Shown here one piece after another: positions 7,857 to 19,057 of a stretch of DNA of 64,000 nucleotides (positions are counted from its first letter, which is position 1; every line of letters begins with the position of its first letter). The notes under the pieces are model-generated. The model was not told the DNA's origin. It did not search any database and worked only from the letters and a program-made list of their open reading frames with translations. The stretch covers positions 434,001 through 498,000 of the forward strand of contig NZ_CP107918.1 of assembly GCF_036014195.1 (NCBI RefSeq), given 5' to 3'. The translations under genes and the position numbers were made by a program. Origin of the DNA: Streptomyces sp. NBC_00442 (lineage in GTDB: Bacteria; Actinomycetota; Actinomycetes; Streptomycetales; Streptomycetaceae).

Positions 7857-10648
7857 GCTTCGACATCGAGGTCAACAAGCAGCACTTCGACGCCGAGCCG
7901 CGGGCCGGCCAGTGTCTGCGCACCTATCTGCGCGAGCGCGGCTGGTTCGGTGTGAAGAAGGGCTGCGACGGAGGCGACTGCGGCGCGTGCACCGTCCATG
8001 TGGACGGCGAGCCGGTCCACAGCTGTCTCTACCCCGCGGTGCGGGCCGAGGGCCGCAGCGTGACGACCGTCGAGGGGCTCGCCTCGCCGGAGGGCGAACT
8101 CCACCCCGTACAGCGCAAGTTCCTCGAAGCGCAGGGATTCCAGTGCGGCTTCTGCACCGCGGGGTTCCTCATGACCACGGCCGCTCTCGAAGCCGAGCGG
8201 GGCACCCCGCACGACGACGGCAAGCTCGCGGATCTGCCCCGCGCGTTCAAGGGCAACATCTGCCGGTGCACCGGATACCGCGCCATCGAGGACTCGGTGC
8301 GCGGGGTACGGCACACCGAACGCCCGTGTGCGGGCAAGGCGGTCGGCAAGAGCCTGGGCGCTCCGGCCGGCCCCCAGGTCGTGACCGGCACCGCCCGCTA
8401 CACCTTCGACGTCGAGGTGCCCGGCCTCCTCCACATGAAGCTCCTGCGCTCGCCCCACCCGCACGCCCGGATCCTCTCCGTCGACACCGCGGAGGCGCTG
8501 CGCGTGCCCGGGGTGCACGCCGTGCTCACCCACCGGGACGCGCCCGCCACCCTGTACTCCTCGGCCCGCCACGAACACCCGGGCGAGGACCCCGACGACA
8601 CGCGCGTCCTGGACGACGTCGTGCGCTTCGTGGGCCAGCGCGTCGCCGCCGTCGTCGCGGACAGCGAGCAGGCGGCGGAGGAGGGCTGCCGCCGCATCGA
8701 GGTGGTCTACGAGCAACTGCCGTACGTCATCGACCCCGAGGAGGCGATGGCCCCCGGCGCACCCGTCATCCACGCGGGCAAGGGGTCCGAGGTGCGGATC
8801 GCCCGGGTGGAGAACAACGTCGCCGGCGAGGTGCACGGCGAGATCGGCTGCGTGGAGGACGGCTTCGCCGACGCCGATGTCGTCTACGAGGACACCTTCC
8901 GCACGCAACGCGTCCAGCACGCCAGCCTGGAGACGCACGGCTGCGTCGCCTACTTCGAGCCGAAGGAGGACGGCACCGGGGAGCGGCTGACCGTGCGCTC
9001 CTCCACCCAGACCCCGTTCCTGACGCGCCGCGCCCTGTGCGCCCTGTACGACCTGCCCGAGGACGAGGTCCGGGTCGTGGCGGGACGGGTGGGCGGCGGC
9101 TTCGGCGGCAAGCAGGAGATGCTGACCGAGGACATCGTCACGCTGGCCGTGCTGAAACTGCGCCGTCCGGTGAAGCTGGAGTTCACCCGCGCCGAGCAGT
9201 TCTTCGGAGCGACCACCCGCCACCCCTTCACCATCGGGATCAAGATGGGCGCCCGCGCCGACGGCACCCTGACCGCGATCCGGATGCGTGTGGTCGCCAA
9301 CACCGGCGCGTACGGCAACCACGGTCCCGGCGTGGTGTTCCACAGCGTGGGCGAGTCGTTCGCCGTCTACCGCGCACCCCACAAGAAGGTGGACGCCTAC
9401 TCCGTCTACACGAACGTCGTCCCGTCGGGAGCCTTCCGCGGGTACGGCCTGGGGCAGGTCACGTTCGCCGTCGAATCGGTGATGGACGAACTGGCCCACC
9501 GGCTCGGCATGGACCCGCTGGTCATCCGCGAGAAGAACATCATCGGTCCCGGCGAGCACCTGCACAGCCCCATCGGCGAGGAGGAGGAAGACCTGCACAT
9601 CGCCTCGTACGGTCTCGACCAGTGCCTGGCGGTGGTGCGCAAGGCCATCGCCGAGGACGACAGTGCCGAGCGGGCGCCCGAGGGGTGGCTGGTGGGGCAG
9701 GGCACGGCGATGGCGATGATCGCCACCAGTCCGCCCGGCGGCCACTACGCCGATGCCCGTGTGACCCTCCTGTCCGACGGCACCTACGACATCGCCGTGG
9801 GCACCGCCGAGTTCGGCAACGGCACCACCACCGTGCACAAGCAGATCACCGCGGGCGCTCTGAACACCACCGTGGACCGCCTGACGGTTCGTCAGTCCGA
9901 TACCGATGTCGTCCGTCACGACACCGGGGCCTTCGGCTCCGCGGGCACGGTCGTGGCGGGAAAGGCCGTCCTGCTCGCCGCCACCTCGCTGGCCGAACGG
10001 CTCCGGACCTTCGCCGCCCGGCACACGGGCGTGGCCCGGCACCTGTGCGTGCTCGGGCCCGAGGCCTTCGACTGCGCGGGCCGGGTGGTGACCCTGAAGG
10101 AGCTGCACGAGGCGGCCCTTGCGGCGGGCGCCGAGGAGGAGCTCTCCGTGGACGGCCACTTCGGCGGCACACCACGCTCGATCGCCTTCAACGCCCAGTG
10201 GTTCCGCCTCGCGGTCGACCCCGCGACCGGCGAGATCCGCATCCTGCGCAGCGTGCACGCCGCCGACGCGGGCAAGGTCATGAACCCGATGCAGTGCCGC
10301 GGCCAGGTCGAGGGCGGGGTCGCGCAGGCGCTCGGCGCGACGCTCTTCGAAACGGTGCGCATCGACGAGCGGGGCGCCGTCACCACGGCCGCGTTCCGCC
10401 GCTATCGCCTGCCGCAGTTCGCCGACGTGCCCCGAACGGAGGTCCACTTCACGGAGACCGCGGACGCCATCGGCCCCCTGGGGGCCAAGTCGATGAGCGA
10501 GAGCCCCTTCAACCCGGTGGCTCCCGCGTTCGCCAACGCGCTGCGGGACGCGACGGGTGTCCGGTTCACCGAGATGCCGGTGACCCGCGACCGCGTCTGG
10601 CTGGCGCTCGACCGCCACGCCCGTACCGGAGTCGCGACGGACGCGTGA
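7853..10648 (+). CDS. Molybdopterin-dependent hydroxylase, fused 2Fe-2S and Mo-binding subunit
   Basis: 931 residues. The N-terminal part (1-160) is a two-cluster [2Fe-2S] module: CDGGDCGACTVHVDGEPVHSC for the plant-type cluster, then CGFCTAGF and CRCTGY for the helical one. The rest is the xanthine-dehydrogenase/aldehyde-oxidase molybdenum domain, with GGGFGGKQ, GAFRGYGLGQ, NTGAYGNHG, and a C-terminal GPLGAKSMSE in which the final Glu is the likely catalytic base. In xanthine dehydrogenases FAD usually sits between these parts or the subunits are separate; here Fe-S is fused directly to Mo and FAD is the separate upstream gene. No XdhC-type maturation factor is adjacent. Purine or aldehyde oxidation is possible; the substrate is unknown. 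Confidence 0.93.
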   Translation: MSFDIEVNKQHFDAEPRAGQCLRTYLRERGWFGVKKGCDGGDCGACTVHVDGEPVHSCLYPAVRAEGRSVTTVEGLASPEGELHPVQRKFLEAQGFQCGFCTAGFLMTTAALEAERGTPHDDGKLADLPRAFKGNICRCTGYRAIEDSVRGVRHTERPCAGKAVGKSLGAPAGPQVVTGTARYTFDVEVPGLLHMKLLRSPHPHARILSVDTAEALRVPGVHAVLTHRDAPATLYSSARHEHPGEDPDDTRVLDDVVRFVGQRVAAVVADSEQAAEEGCRRIEVVYEQLPYVIDPEEAMAPGAPVIHAGKGSEVRIARVENNVAGEVHGEIGCVEDGFADADVVYEDTFRTQRVQHASLETHGCVAYFEPKEDGTGERLTVRSSTQTPFLTRRALCALYDLPEDEVRVVAGRVGGGFGGKQEMLTEDIVTLAVLKLRRPVKLEFTRAEQFFGATTRHPFTIGIKMGARADGTLTAIRMRVVANTGAYGNHGPGVVFHSVGESFAVYRAPHKKVDAYSVYTNVVPSGAFRGYGLGQVTFAVESVMDELAHRLGMDPLVIREKNIIGPGEHLHSPIGEEEEDLHIASYGLDQCLAVVRKAIAEDDSAERAPEGWLVGQGTAMAMIATSPPGGHYADARVTLLSDGTYDIAVGTAEFGNGTTTVHKQITAGALNTTVDRLTVRQSDTDVVRHDTGAFGSAGTVVAGKAVLLAATSLAERLRTFAARHTGVARHLCVLGPEAFDCAGRVVTLKELHEAALAAGAEEELSVDGHFGGTPRSIAFNAQWFRLAVDPATGEIRILRSVHAADAGKVMNPMQCRGQVEGGVAQALGATLFETVRIDERGAVTTAAFRRYRLPQFADVPRTEVHFTETADAIGPLGAKSMSESPFNPVAPAFANALRDATGVRFTEMPVTRDRVWLALDRHARTGVATDA

Positions 10649-10659
10649 TCGCGGGGTGC

Positions 10660-10689
10660 GGGGCGGCCGCCCATACGTCCGGCCGCCCC
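10660..10689. terminator. Bidirectional terminator hairpin between convergent genes
   Basis: GGGGCGGCCG and CGGCCGCCCC form a perfect 10-bp stem with a 10-nt loop between the convergent stops at 10648 and 10699. There is no U-tract, as is usual in Streptomyces. Confidence 0.6.
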
Positions 10690-10698
10690 GGCCCCCCG

Positions 10699-11553
10699 TC
10701 AGGAAGAAGCCCCCGGCTCCGCGGGCATCGACCAGTGCTCACCGGCCCAGTCCGCGAGCGTGGTCATGCGCGGGTACCGGGCGCGCAGGGCCTCCACGTC
10801 GGCCCGGAAGCCCACGGTGTCGAACCAGTCGAACATCGCGGCCATCTCCTCGCTGTGGGCGCGGATCCGCTCGATCGGCGTGGGGGCGAAGCGGACGGGG
10901 CGGACCGCCACCCGGGCGAAGACCCCGGCCATCTGCGGCCCGGTCAGCTCGTCCCCGGCGATCTCGACGGTACGCCCCAGGTATTCGTCCGGGGTGTCGA
11001 AGGCCTCGGCCGCGATGGCCCCGATGTCCTGCGGCGCGATCATCTGAAGCCTCGTCCGCGGGTCCACGGCGAGGGTGAGGACCAGTTCGCCGTCCTGCCA
11101 CTGCGGTACGACGCCGGCGAGGGTGCCTGCCCGGTCGGTCCGCAGGTCGGCCAGGAGACGGTCGGTGTGTTCGGGCATCCCGTGGAAGTGGTGCACCCCG
11201 GCGTCGACCGGCACGATGGCGCCGAGCCGGTCCGGGGCGGCCAGTGCCGCCTCCACGAGGAACGCGCCGGCGATCGACGAGCCGATGAGCACCGGCCGTT
11301 CGAGGCCCAGGACGTCGAGGAACTCCAGTACGTCGCGGGTGACTTCGGCGATGGTGTACCCGGTGGCCGGCCGGTCGGAGCGGCCGCAGCCCCGCCAGTC
11401 GAGGGTGATCACCCGGTGGTCGGCCATGAGGTCGGCGGCCTGCGCGTCCCACACGCGGCCGCTGGTCCCCCAGCCGTGCAGGAACACCAAGGGGCGGCCG
11501 GCGCCGTGATCCTCGTACGACAGCCGGTTGCCCCGCACCGTGGCGAATGCCAT
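10699..11553 (-). CDS. Apparent chimera: alpha/beta-hydrolase N-terminal half joined to NmrA-like C-terminal half
   Basis: 284 residues. Residues 1 to about 140 read as the N-terminal half of an alpha/beta hydrolase: oxyanion loop FLHGWG, LDWRGCGRSDRP, and nucleophile elbow GSSIAG. From about residue 145 the sequence changes to the C-terminal half of NmrA/SDR-like proteins: TRLQMIAPQDIGAIAAEAF, then EYLGRTVEIAGDELTGPQMA and a final SEEMAAMFDWFDTVGFRAD. The hydrolase cap, acid and histidine are missing, and so is the NmrA Rossmann NAD(P)-binding half. An in-frame deletion fusing two genes would explain this. ATG 11553 has AAGGAG 8 nt upstream. It is divergent from a LysR gene, which may control it. 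Function is uncertain and loss of both activities is likely. Confidence 0.72.
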   Translation of the reverse strand: MAFATVRGNRLSYEDHGAGRPLVFLHGWGTSGRVWDAQAADLMADHRVITLDWRGCGRSDRPATGYTIAEVTRDVLEFLDVLGLERPVLIGSSIAGAFLVEAALAAPDRLGAIVPVDAGVHHFHGMPEHTDRLLADLRTDRAGTLAGVVPQWQDGELVLTLAVDPRTRLQMIAPQDIGAIAAEAFDTPDEYLGRTVEIAGDELTGPQMAGVFARVAVRPVRFAPTPIERIRAHSEEMAAMFDWFDTVGFRADVEALRARYPRMTTLADWAGEHWSMPAEPGASS

Positions 11554-11717
11554 ACCCTGCTCCTTCTCTCGGTGGGCCCCGCTCTCCGGGACCGCCCCCG
11601 ACCTGCGTTGACGTCCCTCATTCCAGCGCAGCGGCGAAGCCGGACCAAGACGCGATCCGCTATCGTATTGATCAGACATCGTGATGAATGATGAATGGTG
11701 AAGGGGGACGGGGAGCG

Positions 11718-12620
11718 GTGGAGTTGAGACAGGCGCACTACTTCGTGGCGGTCGCCGAGGAGCTGCACTTCGGGCGCGCGGCGCAGCGCCTGCACATCGT
11801 CCAGCCCACGGTCAGTCAGCAAATCCGGCGTCTGGAGCGGGAGTTCGGCCTCGCGCTCTTCGACCGCACCACGCGTACGGTGACGTTGACGGCGGCCGGC
11901 CGCGCCTTCCTGCCCCGTGCGCGCGCCCTGGTCCGCGCCGAGCGGGCGGCGGTCGACGCGATGAACGCCCTGCGGGGCGACGCCGAGACGACGCTGCGCG
12001 TGGGCACCAACATCGGGCTCGGTTCCCGTCTGGACGCGCTGCTGTCCGTCCTCGGCGAGCGGGCACCCGGCCTCTCCGTGGAGTTGCACGGTGCCCCGGC
12101 CGACCTGCGTCTGCGGCGGGTACGCGAGGGCGTCTGGGACGCCGCGTTCATCCGCGGCGCGGAGCACAGCCCCGAGCTGGAGCACCTGCCCCTGTGGAGA
12201 GACGAGCTCCTCGTGGCGCTCCCCGCCGCCCATCCCCTGGCGGCCCGGGACGAGATCGACGCCGCCGACCTCGCCGGCCTCCCGCTGCGGATCACACCGC
12301 GTCAGGACAATCCCCATCTGTACGACACCGTCGTCGAAGCCTGCCGGGCCGCCGGGTTCGAACCCACGCTCGGCCCGGCCTTCAGCCATGACCAGGATGC
12401 GCTGGCCGCCGTCGGTTCGGGCCGGCCGAGCTGGACGGTGTTCTACGCGGCGCAGGCAGCCGTCGAACCGGGGGCCCGTGTCGTGTTCCGGCCGTTCGTC
12501 GCTCCCGCGCCGTCCGTCCGCACCTACCTGGCGGTCCTTCCGGGCCCGCCGTCGCGCCGCCTGACCGCGCTCCTGGACGCCTGCCGACGCGTCGACACCT
12601 CGGCGGGACAGGCGCGCTGA
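11718..12620 (+). CDS. LysR-family transcriptional regulator
   Basis: 300 residues. N-terminal winged HTH (1-60) with LRQAHYFVAVAEELHFGRAA and VQPTVSQQIRRLEREFG, then a LysR substrate-binding domain starting at LRVGTNIGLGSR. The EELHFGRAA form is typical of the BenM/CatM-like group that senses aromatic acids. GTG 11718 starts the conserved region and has GGGG-rich sequence before it; ATG 11691 would add nine unconserved residues. It is divergent from the hydrolase/NmrA chimera, and LysR proteins commonly control a divergent neighbour. The 164-nt intergenic region contains TATCGT-ATTGATCAGACATCGTGATGATG, the likely promoter area. Confidence 0.9.
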   Translation: MELRQAHYFVAVAEELHFGRAAQRLHIVQPTVSQQIRRLEREFGLALFDRTTRTVTLTAAGRAFLPRARALVRAERAAVDAMNALRGDAETTLRVGTNIGLGSRLDALLSVLGERAPGLSVELHGAPADLRLRRVREGVWDAAFIRGAEHSPELEHLPLWRDELLVALPAAHPLAARDEIDAADLAGLPLRITPRQDNPHLYDTVVEACRAAGFEPTLGPAFSHDQDALAAVGSGRPSWTVFYAAQAAVEPGARVVFRPFVAPAPSVRTYLAVLPGPPSRRLTALLDACRRVDTSAGQAR

Positions 12621-12645
12621 CGCGCCCGGCCGCCGCCGGCGCGTC
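12619..12645. terminator. Hairpin at overlapping convergent gene ends
   Basis: GACGCGCC and GGCGCGTC form an 8-bp perfect stem with an 11-nt loop in the 24-nt gap between the convergent stops, touching both stop codons. Confidence 0.4.
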
Positions 12646-13796
12646 TACTTGCCGGGGTCCCGGAAGCGGCCGAACGCCTTGGTGAGAGCGGTCAGCGGCG
12701 ACCCGTCCGCCTTCGCCGGCCGTGGCACCGGGGCCCTCAGGACGCCGTCGCCGCCGCTCGTCTCGGCCAGCGCGGCCTGCGCCGCCTCGGCTGCTTCGCG
12801 GTACAGATCGCGCGAGTTCGTCATGGCGTCGAGCGCCTCGGCGTACTTCGTGACCATGCCCTGCGCGTGCACCAGTTCCTCGTCGGGCGTGAGCAGGTGC
12901 CAGCCCTGGCGCAGCCGGGTCAGGGCCCGCTCGGCGTCGGCCGGGAGCGGGCGGGGCAGGGCCGCGAACTCCTTGATCCTGTCGAGGAGTTCGGTGGGAT
13001 GCGATCCGTCGAGGAAGACGGTGCGCACCGTGAAGGCATCCGCGTCGTAACCGGGGCTCGGCGGTGCGGTGGGCAGGACGACGGCGCCGCCGCGCGGCAT
13101 CCGTACGTTCAGCTCGCGCTTCATCGCGAAGTCGGCGATCTGCGCCTGCTCGGGCGTGCCCCGGTGCTCGATCACGCGGTGCCGCAGGCTCGGCGGCAGG
13201 AACGTCGACATCGGCTGCTGCCCCTGGGCGTCCGGAGTCATCGCCTCGTGCACCACGACGTGGATGAACCAGCTCTGCCGGGTGCAGTCCCGCAGCCGGT
13301 GGCGCAGCTCGTCGTCGTCCTTCGGCAGGTGGTTCGTGGTGCGCAGGCGCAGACCGGGGACGGTGTCGTGGTCCCAGGCGACGCGGTCGCTGTCGGGCCA
13401 GAACATGGTCGCGGGCGAGAGCCAGTGCATGTCCCAGGCGCGTTCCGCCTCGGCGGCCAGGACCCAGGTGACGCCCTCGCCGTCCTTGCGCCGCGACTCG
13501 GGGTCGTAGGTGGTGAGCTGAGCGCGCACCACGACGTCGTCGTCCACCCGCCAGCGCGCCTCGAAGACACGCCGGGCCGACGGGCCGGGGTCGGCGGACT
13601 CGTCCAGCGGGTGCAGGACGGTGGAGCGGGCCGCCTCGACGGGGTCGAGATCCAGGAAGTCGTCGAGCACCCCGGCCGCCTGGAGGGCGATCAGGTTGCG
13701 CCGGACGTCGAGCTCGGGCTCGGGCCCGAGGTGGCGCCCGCGCCCCAGCCACGCGGTGTCGGGGACGGTGGTCGAGGAGCTGCTGTTTTTGGCCAT
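12645..13796 (-). CDS. Conserved-looking protein of unknown function
   Basis: 383 residues, soluble, with no signal peptide or membrane segment. It begins MAKNSSSSTTVPDTAWLG and is rich in Asp, Arg and Trp; no motif that I recognise. A WFIHVVVHEAMTPD segment (about 180) contains a His-x4-His-Glu pattern, but not a clear metalloprotease HExxH. The C-terminal third has a predicted helical, Ala/Glu-rich region (DLYREAAEAAQAALAET). Codon use is normal for the region. ATG 13796 has no Shine-Dalgarno sequence; a TTGCAA/CATACT promoter lies 30 or so nt upstream and overlaps a palindrome. It converges with LysR and stands alone. Confidence 0.7.
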   Translation of the reverse strand: MAKNSSSSTTVPDTAWLGRGRHLGPEPELDVRRNLIALQAAGVLDDFLDLDPVEAARSTVLHPLDESADPGPSARRVFEARWRVDDDVVVRAQLTTYDPESRRKDGEGVTWVLAAEAERAWDMHWLSPATMFWPDSDRVAWDHDTVPGLRLRTTNHLPKDDDELRHRLRDCTRQSWFIHVVVHEAMTPDAQGQQPMSTFLPPSLRHRVIEHRGTPEQAQIADFAMKRELNVRMPRGGAVVLPTAPPSPGYDADAFTVRTVFLDGSHPTELLDRIKEFAALPRPLPADAERALTRLRQGWHLLTPDEELVHAQGMVTKYAEALDAMTNSRDLYREAAEAAQAALAETSGGDGVLRAPVPRPAKADGSPLTALTKAFGRFRDPGK

Positions 13797-13823
13797 GGAT
13801 TCGTTCTGTGGGTGATCGGGGCC

Positions 13824-13838
13824 CGACCAGTATGGTCG
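13824..13838. promoter_or_regulatory. Palindromic operator candidate over a -10 box
   Basis: CGACCAGTATGGTCG is a perfect dyad with 6-bp arms and a 3-nt centre. Read on the minus strand it contains CATACT, placed 16 nt after TTGCAA, so a bound repressor would cover the -10 box of the unknown gene starting at 13796. Confidence 0.5.
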
Positions 13839-13969
13839 CTCGCCCCTCCGTTGCAACGCGGTACCCCGACCCCGGCCACGTCACTCCCGCCCTTGCTCCC
13901 CCGAAGTCCGAAATGACCGCCGCGCCCGCCCCGGGCAGCGGCGCGGGCAGCGGCGCGGGCGACCGGGTT

Positions 13970-14875
13970 TCACCCTCGCCCTGTTCGCTCGACGACACCG
14001 AGCACGGCCTTCGCGACCGCCTCCGGCCGGCTCTCATGGATGAAGTGACCGGCGTCACCCACGACGACGTGTTCGCCCTGCGCGGCCGTAGCGGCGATCT
14101 CCGCCTGCAGCGAGGTCCACCGGGCCCGCATGCCCTTCGGCAGCCCCTGCGTGGCGCTCAGGACCACTACCGGAACATCCGGCAGACGGGAGGACGCGCG
14201 CAGCCGCCGGAGGGCCGGCATCTGCTTGCGCGTCATCCGGTTCTCGACGGCCGCCGCGCGCGCCTGGTGCCGATGCGCATGGCAGTCCAGTTCCGCACGG
14301 ATGAGCAGCTCTTGGACCTGCGGGTCGTCACTCACCCTCACCGCGGCCCTTGCCGCGTTCTCGCGCAGTGAGCGCTCGGCGGCCCCCAGTACGTGCCGCG
14401 CGACGGCGAGGTGCGCGAAAGCCCCGTCCGCCCAGCACAGCACGCGGGGCTGGAACTCCTCGTGGGCCGGATCGACGAGGACGAGCCCCGCCACCAGCTC
14501 CGGCGCCGCCCATGCCACCCACTGCGCGAGCAGACCGCCCCAACTGTTGCCGACCAGCACACAGGGCCCCCGCCCTATATGGGTCAGCAACGCGATGAGG
14601 TCCTCCACCGCGGTCGCGGCGGTCAGCGGCGCCGCCGGGTCGCTCATGCCGAGCCCGGCACGGTCATAGGCCACGACCCGTGCGCGCTCGGCCACCGCGG
14701 GCATGATCGGCGCCCAGGTCAGCGCCGATGTACCGCACGCCGCGTCCAGCACCACGGTGACGGGCCCCCCACCCGCCTCGACCCACCGCAGGACGCGCCC
14801 CCCACGCGGCAGCTCACCACCCGCCGCACCCCCCGGCACGAGCCCCTCAATCGCCCTCACCACGGCATTGCTCAC
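13970..14875 (-). CDS. Alpha/beta-hydrolase fold protein
   Basis: 301 residues. VVAYDRAGLGMSDP precedes the nucleophile elbow GNSWGG (about 115), and a C-terminal GDAGHFIHESRPEAV supplies the catalytic His. The strand before the oxyanion region reads VTVVLDAACGTS rather than the usual HG motif. The family includes haloalkane dehalogenase-like, esterase and carbon-carbon hydrolases; no substrate can be assigned. GTG 14875 is chosen because GGAGGGGGA lies directly upstream; ATG 14905 would add ten residues without conservation. It is monocistronic and divergent from the methylmalonyl-CoA mutase operon. Confidence 0.85.
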   Translation of the reverse strand: MSNAVVRAIEGLVPGGAAGGELPRGGRVLRWVEAGGGPVTVVLDAACGTSALTWAPIMPAVAERARVVAYDRAGLGMSDPAAPLTAATAVEDLIALLTHIGRGPCVLVGNSWGGLLAQWVAWAAPELVAGLVLVDPAHEEFQPRVLCWADGAFAHLAVARHVLGAAERSLRENAARAAVRVSDDPQVQELLIRAELDCHAHRHQARAAAVENRMTRKQMPALRRLRASSRLPDVPVVVLSATQGLPKGMRARWTSLQAEIAATAAQGEHVVVGDAGHFIHESRPEAVAKAVLGVVERTGRG

Positions 14876-15053
14876 AACTCCCCCTCCATGCAGCGCGGTT
14901 GTCATCCAGGGTGAAAGCCTAGGCAGGAGGGCCTGCGGCGGTTCGTGCGCCGGCGGCCCCGGATCGCCGGCGCAACCACAGACCCCGAGGTCACGGCGCC
15001 AAAGAGGTCAAGGTCACAGCCGATCCCTCTGCTGCTCCTTTGTCGAACTGCCC

Positions 15054-15059
15054 TAGCAT
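15054..15059 (+). promoter_or_regulatory. -10 box of the mutAB-meaB operon, leaderless spacing
   Basis: TAGCAT ends 6 nt before the mutA ATG and no Shine-Dalgarno sequence is present, so transcription probably starts at the start codon. A -35 box is not clear. Confidence 0.5.
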
Positions 15060-15065
15060 CCGAGC

Positions 15066-16882
15066 ATGACGGTCCTGCCTGACGACGGGCTCTCTCTGGC
15101 CGCCGAGTTCCCTGACGCGACCCTTGAACAGTGGCACGGCCTCGTGGCCGGTGTCCTGCGCAAGTCGGGCAAGGAAGCTTCCGGCGTGGCAGCGGAGGAC
15201 GCCCTGTCCACCGCGCTGGAGGACGGGTTGCGCACCCGGCCCCTGTACACCGCGCACACCACCGCGCCCGACGCCGCTTCCTCCGGTTTCCCCGGTTTCG
15301 CTCCCTTCGTGCGAGGTTCCCGCGCCGAGGGCAACACCGCGGGCGGCTGGGACGTGCGCCAGCGGCACACGGTGGGTGATGCCGCCACGGTGCTCGCGGA
15401 CCTGGAGAACGGCGTCACCTCGCTGTGGCTCGTCCTCGGTGAGGGCGGCTTCCCCGTGTCCTCGCTCGGCCGGGTCCTCGACGGGGTGTATCTCGACCTG
15501 GCGCCCGTCGTCCTCGACGCGGGACGCGATGTCGAGGCCGCCGCACAGGAGTTGTTCCGGCTGTACGAGGAGCGGGGTGTCGCCAAGGAGGCGGCACGCG
15601 GCAGCCTCGGGGCCGACCCGCTGGGTCACCGGGCGCGCACGGGCGAGGAGTTGGACTTCGGGCCCGCCGCGGCGCTCGCCCGGCGGTGCGCCGACGCGTA
15701 CCCGGGGCTGCGCGCGCTGACGGTGGACGCGCTGCCCTATCACGAGGCCGGCGGTTCGGCCGCACAGGAGCTGGGCGCGTCCCTCTCGACGGGCGTGGCC
15801 TACCTGCGCGAGCTCACCGACGCCGGGCTGAGCGTCCAGCAGGCATGCGCACAGCTGGAGTTCAGGTACGCGGCGAGCGCCGACCAGTTCCTGACCATCG
15901 CCAAGCTGCGGGCGGCGCGCCGGCTGTGGGCTCGGGTCGCCGAGGTGTGCGGGGAGCCGCGGGCCGGGGCGCAGGTGCAACACGTCGTGACATCGCCGGT
16001 GATGATGTCGCGCCGGGACCCCTGGGTGAACATGCTGCGCACCACGCTCGCCACCCTGGCGGCCGGGGTGGGCGGCGCCGACGCCGTCACCGTGCTCCCC
16101 TTCGACCACGCCCTCGGCCTTCCGGACGCCTTCGCGCGGCGCATCGCCCGCAACACCTCGACGATCCTCATCGAGGAGTCGCACCTGTCCCGGGTGATCG
16201 ACCCCGCGGGCGGTTCCTGGTACGTGGAGCGGCTGACCGATGAACTCGCCCACGCCGGCTGGGAGTTCTTCCGCCGACTCGAAGGGCAGGGCGGCCAGGC
16301 GGCCGTCCTTCGCTCGGGCCGCCTGGGTCAGGATCTCGCGGACACCTGGCGCGAGCGCGCCACGCGCCTTGCCGAGCGCCGTGAACCCATCACCGGGGTC
16401 AGCGAGTTCCCGCATCTCGCGGAGCGCCCGGTGGAGCGCGGGCCCCTGCCCCCGCGTCCGTCGGGCGGGCTGCCCCGCGTGCGGCGCGACGAAGCGTTCG
16501 AGGCGCTGCGTGCCCGCTCCGACGCCCACCTGGCGGCGACGGGTTCCCGTCCGAAGATCTTCCTCGCGACCCTCGGCCCGGCCGCCGTCCACACCGGGCG
16601 GGCCGGCTTCGCGGCCAACCTCTTCCAGGCGGGCGGCATCGAGGCCGTCACCGAGGGCACGTTCGAGCAGAGCGGTGCGTCGGAGGCCTGTCTGTGCTCC
16701 AGCGACGCGGTGTACGAGGAACAGGCCGAGGACAGCGCCCGGTCCCTCGCCGAAGCAGGGGCGCGGCACGTCGTCCTCGCCGGCCTCCCCGGCCAGTACA
16801 CCGGTGTCGACTCCTACGTCTTCGCGGGCTGCGACGCCGTCGCCGTGCTCACCGCCACCCTCGACCGCATGGGAGTGTCCTG

Positions 16883-16883
<1 letters not shown>
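15066..16883 (+). CDS. mutA: Methylmalonyl-CoA mutase small (beta) subunit
   Basis: 605 residues. It follows the mutase TIM-barrel family but lacks the catalytic pattern and the B12-binding DxHxxG of the large subunit. Family landmarks include [27 protein letters not shown] (positions about 360-385) and [16 protein letters not shown] barrel helices (here [14 protein letters not shown]). The C-terminal flavodoxin-like domain is degenerate ([21 protein letters not shown]). The small subunit stabilises the heterodimer that interconverts succinyl-CoA and methylmalonyl-CoA, which in Streptomyces feeds extender units to polyketides and channels propionate. First gene of mutA-mutB-meaB; the stop overlaps the mutB start by 1 nt. 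Leaderless start suggested by TAGCAT 6 nt upstream. Confidence 0.95.

Positions 16884-19053
<2,170 letters not shown>

Positions 19054-19057
<4 letters not shown>

Noticed and set aside
7571..10618. Long minus-strand open frame across the molybdenum-subunit gene
   Set aside because: Mirror of a well-supported CDS; its translation is low-complexity and lacks any family motif.
12340..12380. GGGTTCGAACCC resembling a tRNA T-arm
   Set aside because: It lies within the LysR coding sequence (AGFEPTLG) and no acceptor, D or anticodon arms fold around it.
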